Shown: in pieces, positions 36,452 through 45,391 of the stretch
How the letters are laid out: every line of letters starts with the position of its first letter
Position numbering within the stretch: position 1 is the first letter of the stretch
Assembly (NCBI RefSeq): GCF_013623775.1
Contig: NZ_JABFAM010000009.1
Location: forward strand, 62,001 to 126,000
Source of the DNA: Rufibacter sp. XAAS-G3-1
GTDB taxonomy: Bacteria > Bacteroidota > Bacteroidia > Cytophagales > Hymenobacteraceae
DNA length: 64,000 nucleotides
Direction: 5' to 3'
Made by a program: the position numbers and the translations under genes
Notes under the pieces: generated by a model
What the model was told of the DNA's origin: nothing
The model's database searches: none
The model's input: only the letters and a program-made list of their open reading frames with translations

Positions 36452-37594
36452 ATGAAACGTTTGTACGCCCTGCTTTCGGCCATCATGATGGCTGCCGCAA
36501 TCGCCATGCCTTCCCACGCCAGTTCCTTTAGCCCTTCCACGGCGGCCATGCAGGATACGCTCATTTTGAAGCTCAAAAATGAAGCCCGCCTGTTGATTGT
36601 GGTAAAAGATGTGAAAGACATGAAAAATCTAAAAAACCAGAGCGTGGATTCCATCCTGCTGCTGGTGGAGAAATACGCCGACCAGATTGAGGCTGCCGGT
36701 AAAAACGGCGAGGAGGTGGTGGTGACCATTGACAAATCCAAAGCCAATACTTCTGAAGACGTGAACATCACCATCACCCAGGGTGGGCAAAACGGTACCG
36801 AAGTGATCATCAAAGAGAAAAACAGAATCCGGATCACCGACAAAGTAGGCATTGACATTGACCATGACGAGGAGAACAATTCCACCAAGGTGAAAGTGAG
36901 CGTGGGCGATGATGACTCTACCAAGGTGAAGGAAAGAGACGAGAAACGCTACAAAAACCGGAACCCTAAAACCGCCTATGACTTTCAGGTTGACCTGGGC
37001 GTTGCCAACTGGCTGAACACCGAAGAAATGGCCGGTAGCATGGTGCAAGACATTAAACTAAGACCTTTGGCCTCCCGCTATGTGAGCCTGAACAGCAAGT
37101 GGCAGTACCGCTTAGGCGGCGAGAACAGCCCGGCGCGCCTGATCACCGGTTTTACCGTAGACTTCCACAACTACATGTTTGATGACAACATCACCATCCG
37201 GAACACCGGCGAAAGAGCTGAATTCCTCAGTCCTAGCTCCATCAACTTCGAGAAAAGCAAACTGGCGACCACCTCTATCAACGTGCCCCTGGAACTTGGC
37301 TTCGATTTTAAAAACAGAAAAGGCAAAACGAACTTCAAAATTGGCGGCGGCGGCTTTGTTGGCTACATGCTCAGCAGCCATTCCAAAGAGAAATACTCCC
37401 AGGACGGCGAGAACTTCAAGAACAAATCCAAAGATGATTTCTTCCTGAACGATTTCCAATACGGTCTGTCTGGCTTTGTAGGAATCAGAAGCCTGGAGTT
37501 CTTCGTGAAGTATAACTTGAACGAGCTGTTTGAAGAAAACAAAGGCCCTCAGGCCAACGCCATCGCAGCGGGTTTAAGAATCATGAAATTCTAA
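36452..37594 (+). CDS. Outer-membrane beta-barrel protein of the sigma operon
   Basis: 380 residues. A signal peptide (RLYALLSAIMMAAAIAMPSHA) leads into a charged, probably periplasmic domain rich in Lys/Asp/Asn (about 30-165, for example IVVKDVKDMKNLKNQ), and then a C-terminal barrel (AYDFQVDLGVANWL, LGFDFKNRKGKTNFKIGGGG, FVGIRSLEFFVKYNLNELFEE). It is an outer-membrane barrel of the general Bacteroidota porin-like class; the ligand is unknown. As the last gene of the sigma/anti-sigma operon it may sense envelope stress or be its output. A terminator follows. Confidence 0.8.
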   Translation: MKRLYALLSAIMMAAAIAMPSHASSFSPSTAAMQDTLILKLKNEARLLIVVKDVKDMKNLKNQSVDSILLLVEKYADQIEAAGKNGEEVVVTIDKSKANTSEDVNITITQGGQNGTEVIIKEKNRIRITDKVGIDIDHDEENNSTKVKVSVGDDDSTKVKERDEKRYKNRNPKTAYDFQVDLGVANWLNTEEMAGSMVQDIKLRPLASRYVSLNSKWQYRLGGENSPARLITGFTVDFHNYMFDDNITIRNTGERAEFLSPSSINFEKSKLATTSINVPLELGFDFKNRKGKTNFKIGGGGFVGYMLSSHSKEKYSQDGENFKNKSKDDFFLNDFQYGLSGFVGIRSLEFFVKYNLNELFEENKGPQANAIAAGLRIMKF

Positions 37595-37615
37595 GGTGTT
37601 AGATAAATTTCAATA

Positions 37616-37684
37616 AACAGAAAGAGGAGCTTTAATGGCTCCTCTTTCTGTTTTAAGGCTGTTTTGGTAAAAAGGGGCTCAAAA
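37616..37684. terminator. Terminator plus palindrome-family copy after the sigma operon
   Basis: AACAGAAAGAGGAGC / GCTCCTCTTTCTGTT (37616-37630, 37638-37652) is a perfect 15-bp stem. It runs into CTGTTTTAAGGCTGTTTT ... GGGGCTCAAAAG, a palindrome-family copy up to about 37684. Confidence 0.85.
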
Positions 37685-37794
37685 GAAGGGCACAATTTAT
37701 TTCTGCCCCCTCTGGTGCTGCATCTGCTTGAGTCTTCGTTTATGAAGCAGTTTTAATCTGATACTCTTATTGGTTCTGGGCTCTGCCTGAAATT

Positions 37795-38052
37795 GGCTTC
37801 TTTGGGAAGGTCAACAGGTGCACGGTATATGCTGTTCCCTTGGCTTGGCTACTTTTTGCGTGGGTGCAGGTGCAGCATTGTTTCATCTGTTCCGGTAAGC
37901 GCTCACGGCCGCGGGGCTCAGTCTTCCCCTCTCGCACTGCCCTTTCGGCCGGAGAAGATATTCGCTCGTAGTTTTGCTAAAATAGGGCCAAAAGCGAGGC
38001 GCGCTCGGGGAATACTGGAACTGGGGAAAGGAGCAGAAGAGGTGATGATAGT
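37795..38052. repeat. Long dispersed repeat, copy 2 (inverted relative to 6151-6468)
   Basis: Shares GTGCACGGTATATGCTGTTCCC, CGCTCACGGCCGCGGGGC and GAGGCGCGCTCGGGG with copy 1 in mirrored orientation (examples split to short words), at roughly 80-85 percent identity by eye. It fills the gap between the barrel gene and the methyltransferase and ends 24 bp from the latter. No gene seen. Confidence 0.8.
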
Positions 38053-38075
38053 ACCTATCTTTACTAACAAAACGC

Positions 38076-38822
38076 TTAGATATTCCGGAAGAAGTTGTCT
38101 AGCAGAATGGCGGTGGCCGTGCCTACGTTCAGCGATTCGGCCCCGCCCCGGCCGGGAATGTGCAGCGGCTGGGTGACCTGGTGCATGATCTCGGCGCGGA
38201 TGCCGTGTGACTCATTGCCCATTACCAAAACTCCTTGCGGGTGCAGTTGCAGCCGGTGTACGTTCTCGCCTTCCAGCGCCGCCCCATAGACCGGCACGTT
38301 TTTCGGCCGGTTTTCTAAAAACAGGGCTAAATCAACGTAGTGCGGTGTGATGCGGGTAAAGGAGCCCATGGTGGCGGCAATCACTTTCTGGTTGTAGAAA
38401 TCGGCGCTGTTGCCTGAGAGCACAAGGGCGGTGAGCCCGTACCAATCGGCAATTCTAATGATGGTGCCCAGGTTCCCGGGGTCGCGGACTTCATCCAAAG
38501 CCAACACAAAAGAGTTATCTTGCCAGTTGAAAGCAGGAACGGGGCGCATCTTGGCAATAGCCAGGGCGGCATTGTTGCTTTCCATGGAACCGGCCTTTTC
38601 CAGCTCGGCCTCTCCTACTTCTACCACGTCATAACCTTTCTTTAGCAGATGGGTATGCTTGAGTAAAAATTTTTGGGTGGCGAAAACCGTTTCCAGTTCA
38701 AAGTCTGATTGCAGCAGTTCAGTCACACTCTTTTCACCTTCCACCGTGAACGCTTGGTGAAGCAACCTATATTTCTTTATTTGCAGCGACCTAATGTACT
38801 TCAAAAGCCCCTTTGAGATCAT
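38076..38822 (-). CDS. TrmH/SpoU-family RNA 2'-O-methyltransferase
   Basis: 248 residues. The N-terminal RNA-binding part (KYIRSLQIKKYRLLHQAFTVEGEKSV) is the L30e-like substrate domain. The SPOUT catalytic part has LDEVRDPGNLGTIIRIADWYG, GALVLSGNSADFYNQKVIAATMGS and LVMGNESHGIR with SLNVGTATAILL, the motifs that form the knotted SAM-binding site. It methylates a ribose 2'-OH in rRNA or tRNA; the target base is unknown. Its start overlaps that of the divergent outer-membrane gene by 29 bp. Confidence 0.95.
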   Translation of the reverse strand: MISKGLLKYIRSLQIKKYRLLHQAFTVEGEKSVTELLQSDFELETVFATQKFLLKHTHLLKKGYDVVEVGEAELEKAGSMESNNAALAIAKMRPVPAFNWQDNSFVLALDEVRDPGNLGTIIRIADWYGLTALVLSGNSADFYNQKVIAATMGSFTRITPHYVDLALFLENRPKNVPVYGAALEGENVHRLQLHPQGVLVMGNESHGIRAEIMHQVTQPLHIPGRGGAESLNVGTATAILLDNFFRNI

Positions 38823-41286
38823 AACCTTTCTACGTTTGAAGCTACGATGTTACGTATTCGGCGCGGTATTCACAATGCTGGGCTTTTCTATGGGCTGTTC
38901 ACCCACCCGCCATCTTGCCGAAAACGAGCGCTTGCTCTGGCGCATACAACTGGAGGGAGTAGAGCAAGCCGATAAATCGGCCGTTTCAGAGCTGTACCAG
39001 CAGAAACCCAACCGTCGGGTACTAGGGGTTCCTATCTACCTGAACCTTTATTACTTAGGCAAAAGCTTCTATAACCCAGAACGCATACAGGCCAATATTG
39101 ACGAGGAAACGCAGGAGTATGCCCGCCGCATCCAGAAAGCCGGCAATGACTCTGTGCAGATAGACCAGTTGATTGAGAAAAAGGAAAATAAACTCACCAA
39201 GCTCCAGAACAAGAAAGAGAACGGCAACTGGCTCATGCGCACGGTTGGGGAGCCTCCCGCTATTTTTGATTCCCTGAAACTGGTGCAAACCCAGGAACAG
39301 GTAGGCATCTATCTCAGCTCCAAAGGGTTTTTCAGGAACAAAGTCTCTTCCAGTACCCAGGTCAAAAAAAAGAAGGTGTTTGTGACGCTTCAGGTAGCGG
39401 AAGACAAACCGTACATCATCTCGCAGCACACCTACCAGGTGCCAGACACCACCATTCTGCGCATGCTCCATGAAAACCAGGAAGCCAGCCTGGTCAACGT
39501 AAACCAGAACTTTGACGAGGCGCTGCTCACCCAGGAGCGTTCGCGCATAGAACAGCTTTTAAAGAACAACGGCTTCTTTGATTTTCGGCAGCAGTTTATC
39601 ACGGTTGAGGCAGATACCAGTTATGAAGCGTATACCGTGCGGCTGAGTACGCTCATCGCCAACCCCACAGATTCTACCCAGCATAAAATATACACCATCA
39701 ACCAGGTCAATTTCACCTCAGATGCGGGGCTTAACCGCTTTGGCCGCTCCAGAGACACGGTAGAGTTAAACAACATCAATTTTCTGGCCTACGAACACCG
39801 CATTAAACCGCGCATTCTGCTCCGGAAGGTGATTGTGCGCCCCGGTCAGACGTATTCTGCCACCAGAACCCTCAACAACCAGCGCATTATCAGTAACCTG
39901 GATGTTTTCAAGTACACCACCATCAGCTACACCAAAGTAGACTCCCTTGCCACCGCGCCCAACCGGGGCTTACTGGATGCCGAGATCAACACCGCACTGC
40001 TGCCCCGCTTTCAGGAAACCACCGAGATTGGCGGTACTTTCACCGAAAGGGTGCCAGGCCCCTACGCCAGTATGCGGTTCCGGATCAGGAATATCTTCGG
40101 CGGGGCCGAAATCTTTGACATTGGCGTGCGGGCCGGCATTGAGGGGCAGTTGCAGCGCAACGTGGCGACCGTGGGGCGCAGGACAGAAGTAGGGGCCGAC
40201 ATGGGCGTTACGTTCCCGCAGATTCTGGTTCCGTTCAGAACCAATGATTTGCTGGTCAGGTTTAATCCCCGCACCCGGTTCAGTACCGGCTACACCTACG
40301 TAGACCGAAACGAATACACCAGAACCAACCTCGACTTTTCTTTTGACTATATCTGGCAGCGCCTGAACATCCACCAATTCAGCTTTTCGCCGCTGGACAT
40401 CAACGTGATCAGTACCCCCAGGATTGCCCCTACTTTTCAGCAGTACCTGGACACGCTGCAGCAATCGGGGAACCCGCTGAACGAGAGTTTCAGAGACGCC
40501 TTTGTCTCTTCCATCAACTTCACCAGCCTTTACAACACCGCCAACTACAACCAATCCAATGACGCCAAACTGGTGCGCATTTTTGTGGAGACCGGCGGTT
40601 TGCTCTGGAATTATGTGGCCCAACAGTTTAGGGATCTGAACACCTACCGCTTTGCCAAACTGAACGTTGATTACCGCCGCTACCATGCCCTGGGAAACAA
40701 CATGACCTTTGTGTACCGGGCCAACGGCGGCGTGGCCAAACCCCTGGGCGAATCTAGGGCGCTGCCGTATGACAAATACTTTTTTGCCGGTGGTTCCTCC
40801 AGCGTGCGGGCCTGGCTGCCCCGCCGGTTAGGGCCTGGTTCCAGTGCGCTCATCAACAGAGAGACGGGTGAAACCGATTACCTGTTTGAGCAAACCGGCG
40901 AGATCTTGCTGGAGCTCAACTCAGAGTTCCGGTTCAGGATGTTCCGTTTTGGCGGGACTAATGTAAACGGAGCTTTATTCGTGGATGCCGGTAACATCTG
41001 GCTTTTCAAGGAACGCAACACCAACCCCAACCCCGAACTCTACATCAGCCAACCGGGTGCCCAGTTTGAATTTAACCGTTTCTACCGAGAACTGGCGGTA
41101 GGCACCGGTTTCGGGGTACGGCTGGACTTTACCTTCGCCATCCTCCGGTTCGATATTGCCACCAAGGTCTATGACCCTTCTGTACAACAGGGCAACCGGT
41201 TAGTCATAGGCCAATTCAGATCAGATAGAATTTTCGGGAACAATAAGCAGACTACCTTTAACCTGGGCATAGGCTATCCGTTTTAA
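38794..41286 (+). CDS. TamA/BamA-family outer-membrane assembly lipoprotein
   Basis: 830 residues from ATG 38794. The N-terminus has a basic stretch, a hydrophobic run and a lipobox (TMLGFSMGC), so it is a predicted lipoprotein with a long n-region. POTRA-like modules follow (ISQHTYQVPDTTILRMLHENQ and IRPGQTYSATRTLNNQ), then the Omp85 barrel with FAGGSSSVRAWLPRRLGPG (the conserved lid-lock region of the VRGF type) and a C-terminal FNLGIGYPF. It should insert outer-membrane proteins or transport across the outer membrane. The start overlaps trmH by 29 bp, so their promoters lie inside each other's 5' ends. Confidence 0.88.
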   Translation: MYFKSPFEIITFLRLKLRCYVFGAVFTMLGFSMGCSPTRHLAENERLLWRIQLEGVEQADKSAVSELYQQKPNRRVLGVPIYLNLYYLGKSFYNPERIQANIDEETQEYARRIQKAGNDSVQIDQLIEKKENKLTKLQNKKENGNWLMRTVGEPPAIFDSLKLVQTQEQVGIYLSSKGFFRNKVSSSTQVKKKKVFVTLQVAEDKPYIISQHTYQVPDTTILRMLHENQEASLVNVNQNFDEALLTQERSRIEQLLKNNGFFDFRQQFITVEADTSYEAYTVRLSTLIANPTDSTQHKIYTINQVNFTSDAGLNRFGRSRDTVELNNINFLAYEHRIKPRILLRKVIVRPGQTYSATRTLNNQRIISNLDVFKYTTISYTKVDSLATAPNRGLLDAEINTALLPRFQETTEIGGTFTERVPGPYASMRFRIRNIFGGAEIFDIGVRAGIEGQLQRNVATVGRRTEVGADMGVTFPQILVPFRTNDLLVRFNPRTRFSTGYTYVDRNEYTRTNLDFSFDYIWQRLNIHQFSFSPLDINVISTPRIAPTFQQYLDTLQQSGNPLNESFRDAFVSSINFTSLYNTANYNQSNDAKLVRIFVETGGLLWNYVAQQFRDLNTYRFAKLNVDYRRYHALGNNMTFVYRANGGVAKPLGESRALPYDKYFFAGGSSSVRAWLPRRLGPGSSALINRETGETDYLFEQTGEILLELNSEFRFRMFRFGGTNVNGALFVDAGNIWLFKERNTNPNPELYISQPGAQFEFNRFYRELAVGTGFGVRLDFTFAILRFDIATKVYDPSVQQGNRLVIGQFRSDRIFGNNKQTTFNLGIGYPF

Positions 41287-41440
41287 GGCTGTTTTAGAAA
41301 AAGCAGGCCGTAAACAGAAGACCTCACCCCCAGCCCCTCTCCCACGGAGAGGGGAGTCCCGATGAAGCGTTTTAAGGCTGTTTTGCCGAAAACAGGCCTA
41401 AAACAAAAAACCTGTGAGGTCTTCAAGACCTCACAGGTTT
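41280..41440. repeat. Cluster of three palindromes between convergent genes
   Basis: A palindrome-family copy at 41280-41315 begins in the tamA stop codon. A fragment of the CCTCACCCCCAGCCCC family (see 52451) is at 41319-41358, a second palindrome copy at 41369-41405, and the AAACCTGTGAGGTCT palindrome at 41408-41440. Together they would end both convergent transcripts. Confidence 0.8.
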
Positions 41441-41463
41441 AAGCTAAAATGAGAAGAACGGTC

Positions 41464-43545
41464 TTAATACGCCAGCAACTCCTGTAAAGTAGCCAGAACC
41501 TTTTCAGCATTAGGTAGCATCATTTTCTCCAGTTCCACATTCAACGGCACGGCGGGCAGGTTCTCGGCACCTAGAGTAAAAACCGGGGCATCTAAGTGTT
41601 GGAAGCAGGTTTTACTGAGGCGGCCCGCCAGTGACTCGGCAAAGGAATTCAGGAGCGGTTCTTCGGTCAAGACCAGCACTTTCCCGTGCCGTTCCACGGA
41701 GGCTTGCACGGTTTCAAAGTCCAGCGGATTCAAGGTGCGGAGGTCTACAATCTCTACGGAACCATCCATCTGTTTGCTGGCGGTTTTGGCCCAGTAAACG
41801 CCCATGCCGTAGGTGATTACCGTGAGGCTGTTTCCCTGGCGTATCTGTTCATCCCTGGCGTACTGCACCACGTTGGCTTTCCCGAGGGGCAGGATATAAT
41901 CCGCATCGGGCTCTACGGTTTTGGCGTCCTCGGTGCCGGGGACTTTAGACCAGTACAGGCCTTTGTGCTCCAGCATGACAACCGGGTTGGGATCCAGGAA
42001 GGCGGCTTTCATGAGGCCTTTCATGTCGGCGGCGTTGCTGGGGTACACCACTTTGATGCCCCGTATGTTCAGTAAGGTAGATTCAATGCTGCCGGAGTGA
42101 TAAGGCCCGCCGCCGCCGTACGCCCCAATAGGCACCCTGATCAACGCCTGTACCGGAAACTTGCCCATGCTCAGGTAACAGCTTTTGGAGAGTTCCTCTA
42201 CCAACTGGTTAATGCCGGGCCAGATATAATCCGCGAACTGGATCTCCACAATGGCCTTGGCTCCCACCGCCGACATGCCCACCGTTGAACCCACAATGTA
42301 CGCTTCCTGGATGGGCGTATTGAACACGCGGGCATCGCCGTACTTTTTTGCCAGCAAAGCCGCCTCCCGGAACACCCCACCCAACTCTCCGCCAACATCC
42401 TGGCCATAAAAGAGCGCCTCGGGGTATTGTTTCAGAATGTCATCTACGGCATGCAGGGCGGCGTCTACCATGGTGGTTTTCTCCGCGTTTTCTGGGGATC
42501 GGTTGCCTTTCTCTTCAGTTATAGGCGTGGGGGCAAATTCATGGAGATGGAACGTGTTTGGGTCTGGATTAGGAGCGGCCAATGCTTTTTCATAGTGCGC
42601 CTGAACTTCCTGCTTTACTTCCTGGGCAATGGAAATCAGTTCATCGGCCGTGAGGCCTTGCTCCAGCAGGTACGTGCCTAGTTTGGGCAGTGGGTCTAGC
42701 AGGTTATGTTCGGTAAGATTGTCGCCGCGGTACCATTCTCTCCTTACGCCAGAGGTATGGTGGCCCAGCAAGGGGCATTTGGCGTGTACCAGCACCGGCC
42801 GGCGCTCCTGGCGGGCAATCCGGAAGGCTTCGGCCATGCCGAGGTAAGATTCTATGAAATCAGCGCCGTCCAACTGGAGTCGTTCCAGACCTTTGAACCC
42901 GGCGGCGTACTCGTAGGCATTCATGGCGCGCATCTCGGTTCCTTTCGCAGAGATTCCCCAGTCATTGTCCTGCACCAGGTAAATAATGGGCAGTTTTTTC
43001 AGGACGGCCATCTGGAACGCTTCGGCCACTTCGCCTTCGGTCACCGAACCATCGCCTAACGAGCAAACCACTACCCGGCCTTTGGCCGAATCCATCAGGT
43101 CTTGTGATTCCAGGTAAGAAAGGGCGTGCGCCATGCCGGTGGCCGGAATGGCCTGCATGCCGGTGGCGGAACTTTGGTGCGGGATCACGGGAAAGCCTTC
43201 CCGCCGGAGCGAGGGGTGGCCGTAGTAGGTTCTGCCGCCGCTGAAAGGGTCGTCCCGCTTGGCCATCAACTGAAGCATAAGCTCGTAAGGAGACAGCCCA
43301 AGGCCCAGCAAGATGGACTCATCGCGGTAGTAAACAGACAGGAAATCTTTCTCCGTTAGGTGAAAAGCGGTGGCCAACTGAATGGCTTCATGGCCGCGCG
43401 AGGTGCTATGGACGTATTTGCTGCAAATGGCTTTGTTTTCTTCGTAGGTGTCGGCCATGGCTTTGGCGGTGAGCATCAGCCGGTAAGCTTTTAGAAGAAG
43501 ATCCAAGGCTACTTGGGGAACGGCTTCAACAGAAGTCTGGTTCAT
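41464..43545 (-). CDS. Fused E1 alpha/beta subunit of a 2-oxoacid dehydrogenase
   Basis: 693 residues joining both E1 subunits in one chain. The alpha part (1-340) has HSTSRGHEAIQLATAF, GRVVVCSLGDGSVTEGEVAEAFQMA and VQDNDWGIS, which hold the thiamin diphosphate GDG...N motif. The beta part (about 355-693) opens TTMVDAALHAVDDIL and has YGQDVGGELGG and PYHSGSIESTLLNIRGIKVV. The arrangement suggests a branched-chain 2-oxoacid (or pyruvate-like) dehydrogenase E1. E2 and E3 genes are not in the window. The alpha-beta fusion is a known state in Bacteroidota. Confidence 0.93.
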   Translation of the reverse strand: MNQTSVEAVPQVALDLLLKAYRLMLTAKAMADTYEENKAICSKYVHSTSRGHEAIQLATAFHLTEKDFLSVYYRDESILLGLGLSPYELMLQLMAKRDDPFSGGRTYYGHPSLRREGFPVIPHQSSATGMQAIPATGMAHALSYLESQDLMDSAKGRVVVCSLGDGSVTEGEVAEAFQMAVLKKLPIIYLVQDNDWGISAKGTEMRAMNAYEYAAGFKGLERLQLDGADFIESYLGMAEAFRIARQERRPVLVHAKCPLLGHHTSGVRREWYRGDNLTEHNLLDPLPKLGTYLLEQGLTADELISIAQEVKQEVQAHYEKALAAPNPDPNTFHLHEFAPTPITEEKGNRSPENAEKTTMVDAALHAVDDILKQYPEALFYGQDVGGELGGVFREAALLAKKYGDARVFNTPIQEAYIVGSTVGMSAVGAKAIVEIQFADYIWPGINQLVEELSKSCYLSMGKFPVQALIRVPIGAYGGGGPYHSGSIESTLLNIRGIKVVYPSNAADMKGLMKAAFLDPNPVVMLEHKGLYWSKVPGTEDAKTVEPDADYILPLGKANVVQYARDEQIRQGNSLTVITYGMGVYWAKTASKQMDGSVEIVDLRTLNPLDFETVQASVERHGKVLVLTEEPLLNSFAESLAGRLSKTCFQHLDAPVFTLGAENLPAVPLNVELEKMMLPNAEKVLATLQELLAY

Positions 43546-43623
43546 AAGCTAACATTTGTTCGTTTTCTAATGTACGGCTTATCCCGTAGAAAGCAAAATC
43601 AGGAAATGGTGGGCCTCTCCCAT

Positions 43624-43660
43624 TTATCGCCTATTTTTGCCAAAACGGCGCCAAAACAGA
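43624..43660. promoter_or_regulatory. hemF promoter region inside a palindrome-family copy
   Basis: A palindrome TTTATCGCCTATTTTTG ... CGGCGCCAAAACAGATAAA overlaps TATTTTTG (43632-43639), a TAnnTTTG -7 box 36 bp before the hemF ATG. Here the palindrome covers a promoter and not a gene end, so it could act as a regulatory site or a 5' UTR hairpin. Confidence 0.5.
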
Positions 43661-43674
43661 TAAACGCAAATACC

Positions 43675-44571
43675 ATGAGAGATACGATACAAAAATGGTT
43701 TAAGTCATTCCAGGAACGCCTCTGCCAGGATCTGGAAGCCTGTGACGGCGTGGCCCGTTTCCGGGAAGATGCCTGGGAGCGCCCCGGCGGCGGCGGCGGC
43801 GCGGCCCGCGTGATCCAGAACGGAGCCGTTTTTGAAAAAGGAGGCGTTAATTTCTCGGCGGTAGAAGGTATTCTGCCCGAGAAAGCCGCTGCCGCCCTGT
43901 TATTGCCCGACCCGCATTTCTTTGCCACCGGCGTTTCGGTCGTGATCCATCCCAGCAACCCGCACGTGCCCATCACGCACATGAACGTGCGCTATTTTGA
44001 GGCCGGGAACGGCGAGGCCTGGTTTGGCGGCGGCATTGACCTCACCCCTATTTACGTGAACAAAGCGCAGGTACGTTTCTTCCACCAGCAACTCAAAAGC
44101 ACCTGCGACCGCTTTCACCCAACCTATTACCCAGAGTTCAAGAAGTGGGCCGATGAGTATTTCTATATTCCGCACCGCGAGGAAACCCGCGGCGTGGGCG
44201 GCATCTTCTTTGACCGGCTTTCGCCCACCCAGGAGATTTCTCTGGAAGAGCGGTTCGCGTTTGTGCAGGGCGTGGCAGACACGTTTGCGCCTACGTATAC
44301 CGCCATTGTAAACCAGAACAGAAACCTGGCGTTCAGCCCCCAGGAAAAAGAATGGCAGCTCATCCGGCGCGGGCGCTACGTGGAATTCAATCTGGTAAAT
44401 GACCGGGGCACCAAATTCGGGCTGGAAACCAATGGCCGCACCGAGTCTATTCTGATGAGCCTTCCGCCCTTGGCCAGTTGGCACTACAGCCATTCACCGG
44501 AAGACGGCACCCCCGAAGCCGAGGCCCTGGCATGCTTCAGGAAAGACATTGACTGGATTAACCTCGCCTAA
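43675..44571 (+). CDS. hemF: Oxygen-dependent coproporphyrinogen III oxidase
   Basis: 298 residues from ATG 43675 (MRDTIQKWFKSFQERLC). The enzyme oxidatively decarboxylates coproporphyrinogen III to protoporphyrinogen IX in heme synthesis. Visible signatures are GGGGAARVIQNGAVFEKGGVNFS (shown in parts), HPSNPHVPITHMNVRYFE with the metal/substrate-binding His residues, WFGGGIDLTP and GRYVEFNLVNDRGTKFGL. All are intact. Followed after 2 bp by the PAP2 phosphatase gene, probably co-transcribed. Confidence 0.97.
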   Translation: MRDTIQKWFKSFQERLCQDLEACDGVARFREDAWERPGGGGGAARVIQNGAVFEKGGVNFSAVEGILPEKAAAALLLPDPHFFATGVSVVIHPSNPHVPITHMNVRYFEAGNGEAWFGGGIDLTPIYVNKAQVRFFHQQLKSTCDRFHPTYYPEFKKWADEYFYIPHREETRGVGGIFFDRLSPTQEISLEERFAFVQGVADTFAPTYTAIVNQNRNLAFSPQEKEWQLIRRGRYVEFNLVNDRGTKFGLETNGRTESILMSLPPLASWHYSHSPEDGTPEAEALACFRKDIDWINLA

Positions 44572-44573
44572 AC

Positions 44574-45146
44574 ATGGATGAAATCATAGCCTTAGACCAA
44601 GCCCTTTTCCTGGAACTGCACCGCCACCGCTCCCCCTTCTGGGACGTGGTGATGGTGCTGATCTCCAACAAATACGTGTGGTTTCCTTTCTACGGAGTAC
44701 TGGTGGGGCTGTTTATCTACTTCTACCAGCGGAAAGGCTGGCTCATGGTGCTGTCTTTGGGCGCGAGCGTGGGCTTAGCCGATTTTATCTCCTCTGGTAT
44801 TCTAAAGCCCACCGTGGCCCGTTTACGGCCTTGCCATGACCAATTGATCAACGCCTCTGTGAACGCCATTGACGGCTGCGGCGGCCAATACGGGTTTGTA
44901 TCGTCGCACGCGGCTAATGCCTTTGCCGTCGCCATTTTTGTGATTCTGTTGCTGCCCAGAAAACAGTGGCTTTTCAAAATTTTATTACTCGTTTGGGCAA
45001 TAGCCATTTCCTACAGCCGCGTCTACCTGGGCGTACATTACCCCGGAGACATTACGGGCGGCGCACTCATAGGCGTGGGCGCGGCCCTGTTAAGCATGTA
45101 TTTTTACAGAAAAGCCTCAGAACGCTTCGTCTTTTGGCGCGGGTAA
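44574..45146 (+). CDS. PAP2-family membrane phosphatase
   Basis: 190 residues, starting 2 bp after the hemF stop. Six hydrophobic segments. The active-site signature of phosphatidic-acid phosphatase/undecaprenyl-PP phosphatase enzymes is split as KPTVARLRPC (KxxxxxxRP), CGGQYGFVSSHAANAFA (PSGH-like, here SSH) and SYSRVYLGVHYPGDITGG (SRxxxxxHxxxD). It probably dephosphorylates lipid phosphate at the membrane. Its terminator palindrome is the one split by the MITE at 45208. Confidence 0.92.
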   Translation: MDEIIALDQALFLELHRHRSPFWDVVMVLISNKYVWFPFYGVLVGLFIYFYQRKGWLMVLSLGASVGLADFISSGILKPTVARLRPCHDQLINASVNAIDGCGGQYGFVSSHAANAFAVAIFVILLLPRKQWLFKILLLVWAIAISYSRVYLGVHYPGDITGGALIGVGAALLSMYFYRKASERFVFWRG

Positions 45147-45156
45147 TGAAAACTCC

Positions 45157-45391
45157 CTGCAAAAATAATCCCCTGTTTTAGGCCTGCTTTTTGGAAAACA
45201 GGCCTAAGAGCATGTTTAAATTTCATCTTTGCGCTACAAACGACCATAAAAAGAACCTGCGTTCACCTTTTTCTCGCACCGTAGCGCTGCTACGCTGCTC
45301 CAAAAACGCTTCCGCAGAACCTTTCTCTGGTCATTTTCGCCAGCAAACCTCAAATTTAAACAAGCTCTAAAACAGGGGATTATTTTTGCAG
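45157..45391. terminator. Two-way terminator palindrome interrupted by a MITE
   Basis: Left arm 45157-45186; right arm in two parts, 45199-45207 and 45371-45391. Removing 45208-45370 restores a perfect 30-bp-arm palindrome (words CAAAAATAATCCCC, TTTTAGGCCTG and mirrors) with a 12-nt loop. It sits between the convergent PAP2 and ribE genes, and its right arm contains the ribE stop codon (45380-45382). Confidence 0.9.
45208..45367. mobile_element. 160-bp MITE-like element, copy B
   Basis: Ends GAGCATGTTTAAATTT and AAATTTAAACAAGCTC are inverted repeats. Direct TAA repeats flank it (45205-45207 and 45368-45370). The same length and nearly the same sequence as copy A at 2756-2915, in the opposite orientation. 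Deleting the element with one TAA restores a perfect palindrome, which proves the insertion and its 3-bp duplication. Confidence 0.92.

Noticed and set aside
37793-38176. 127-residue ORF before trmH
   Set aside because: It spans the dispersed repeat and then the antisense of trmH; the inverted copy at 6151 has no equivalent frame.
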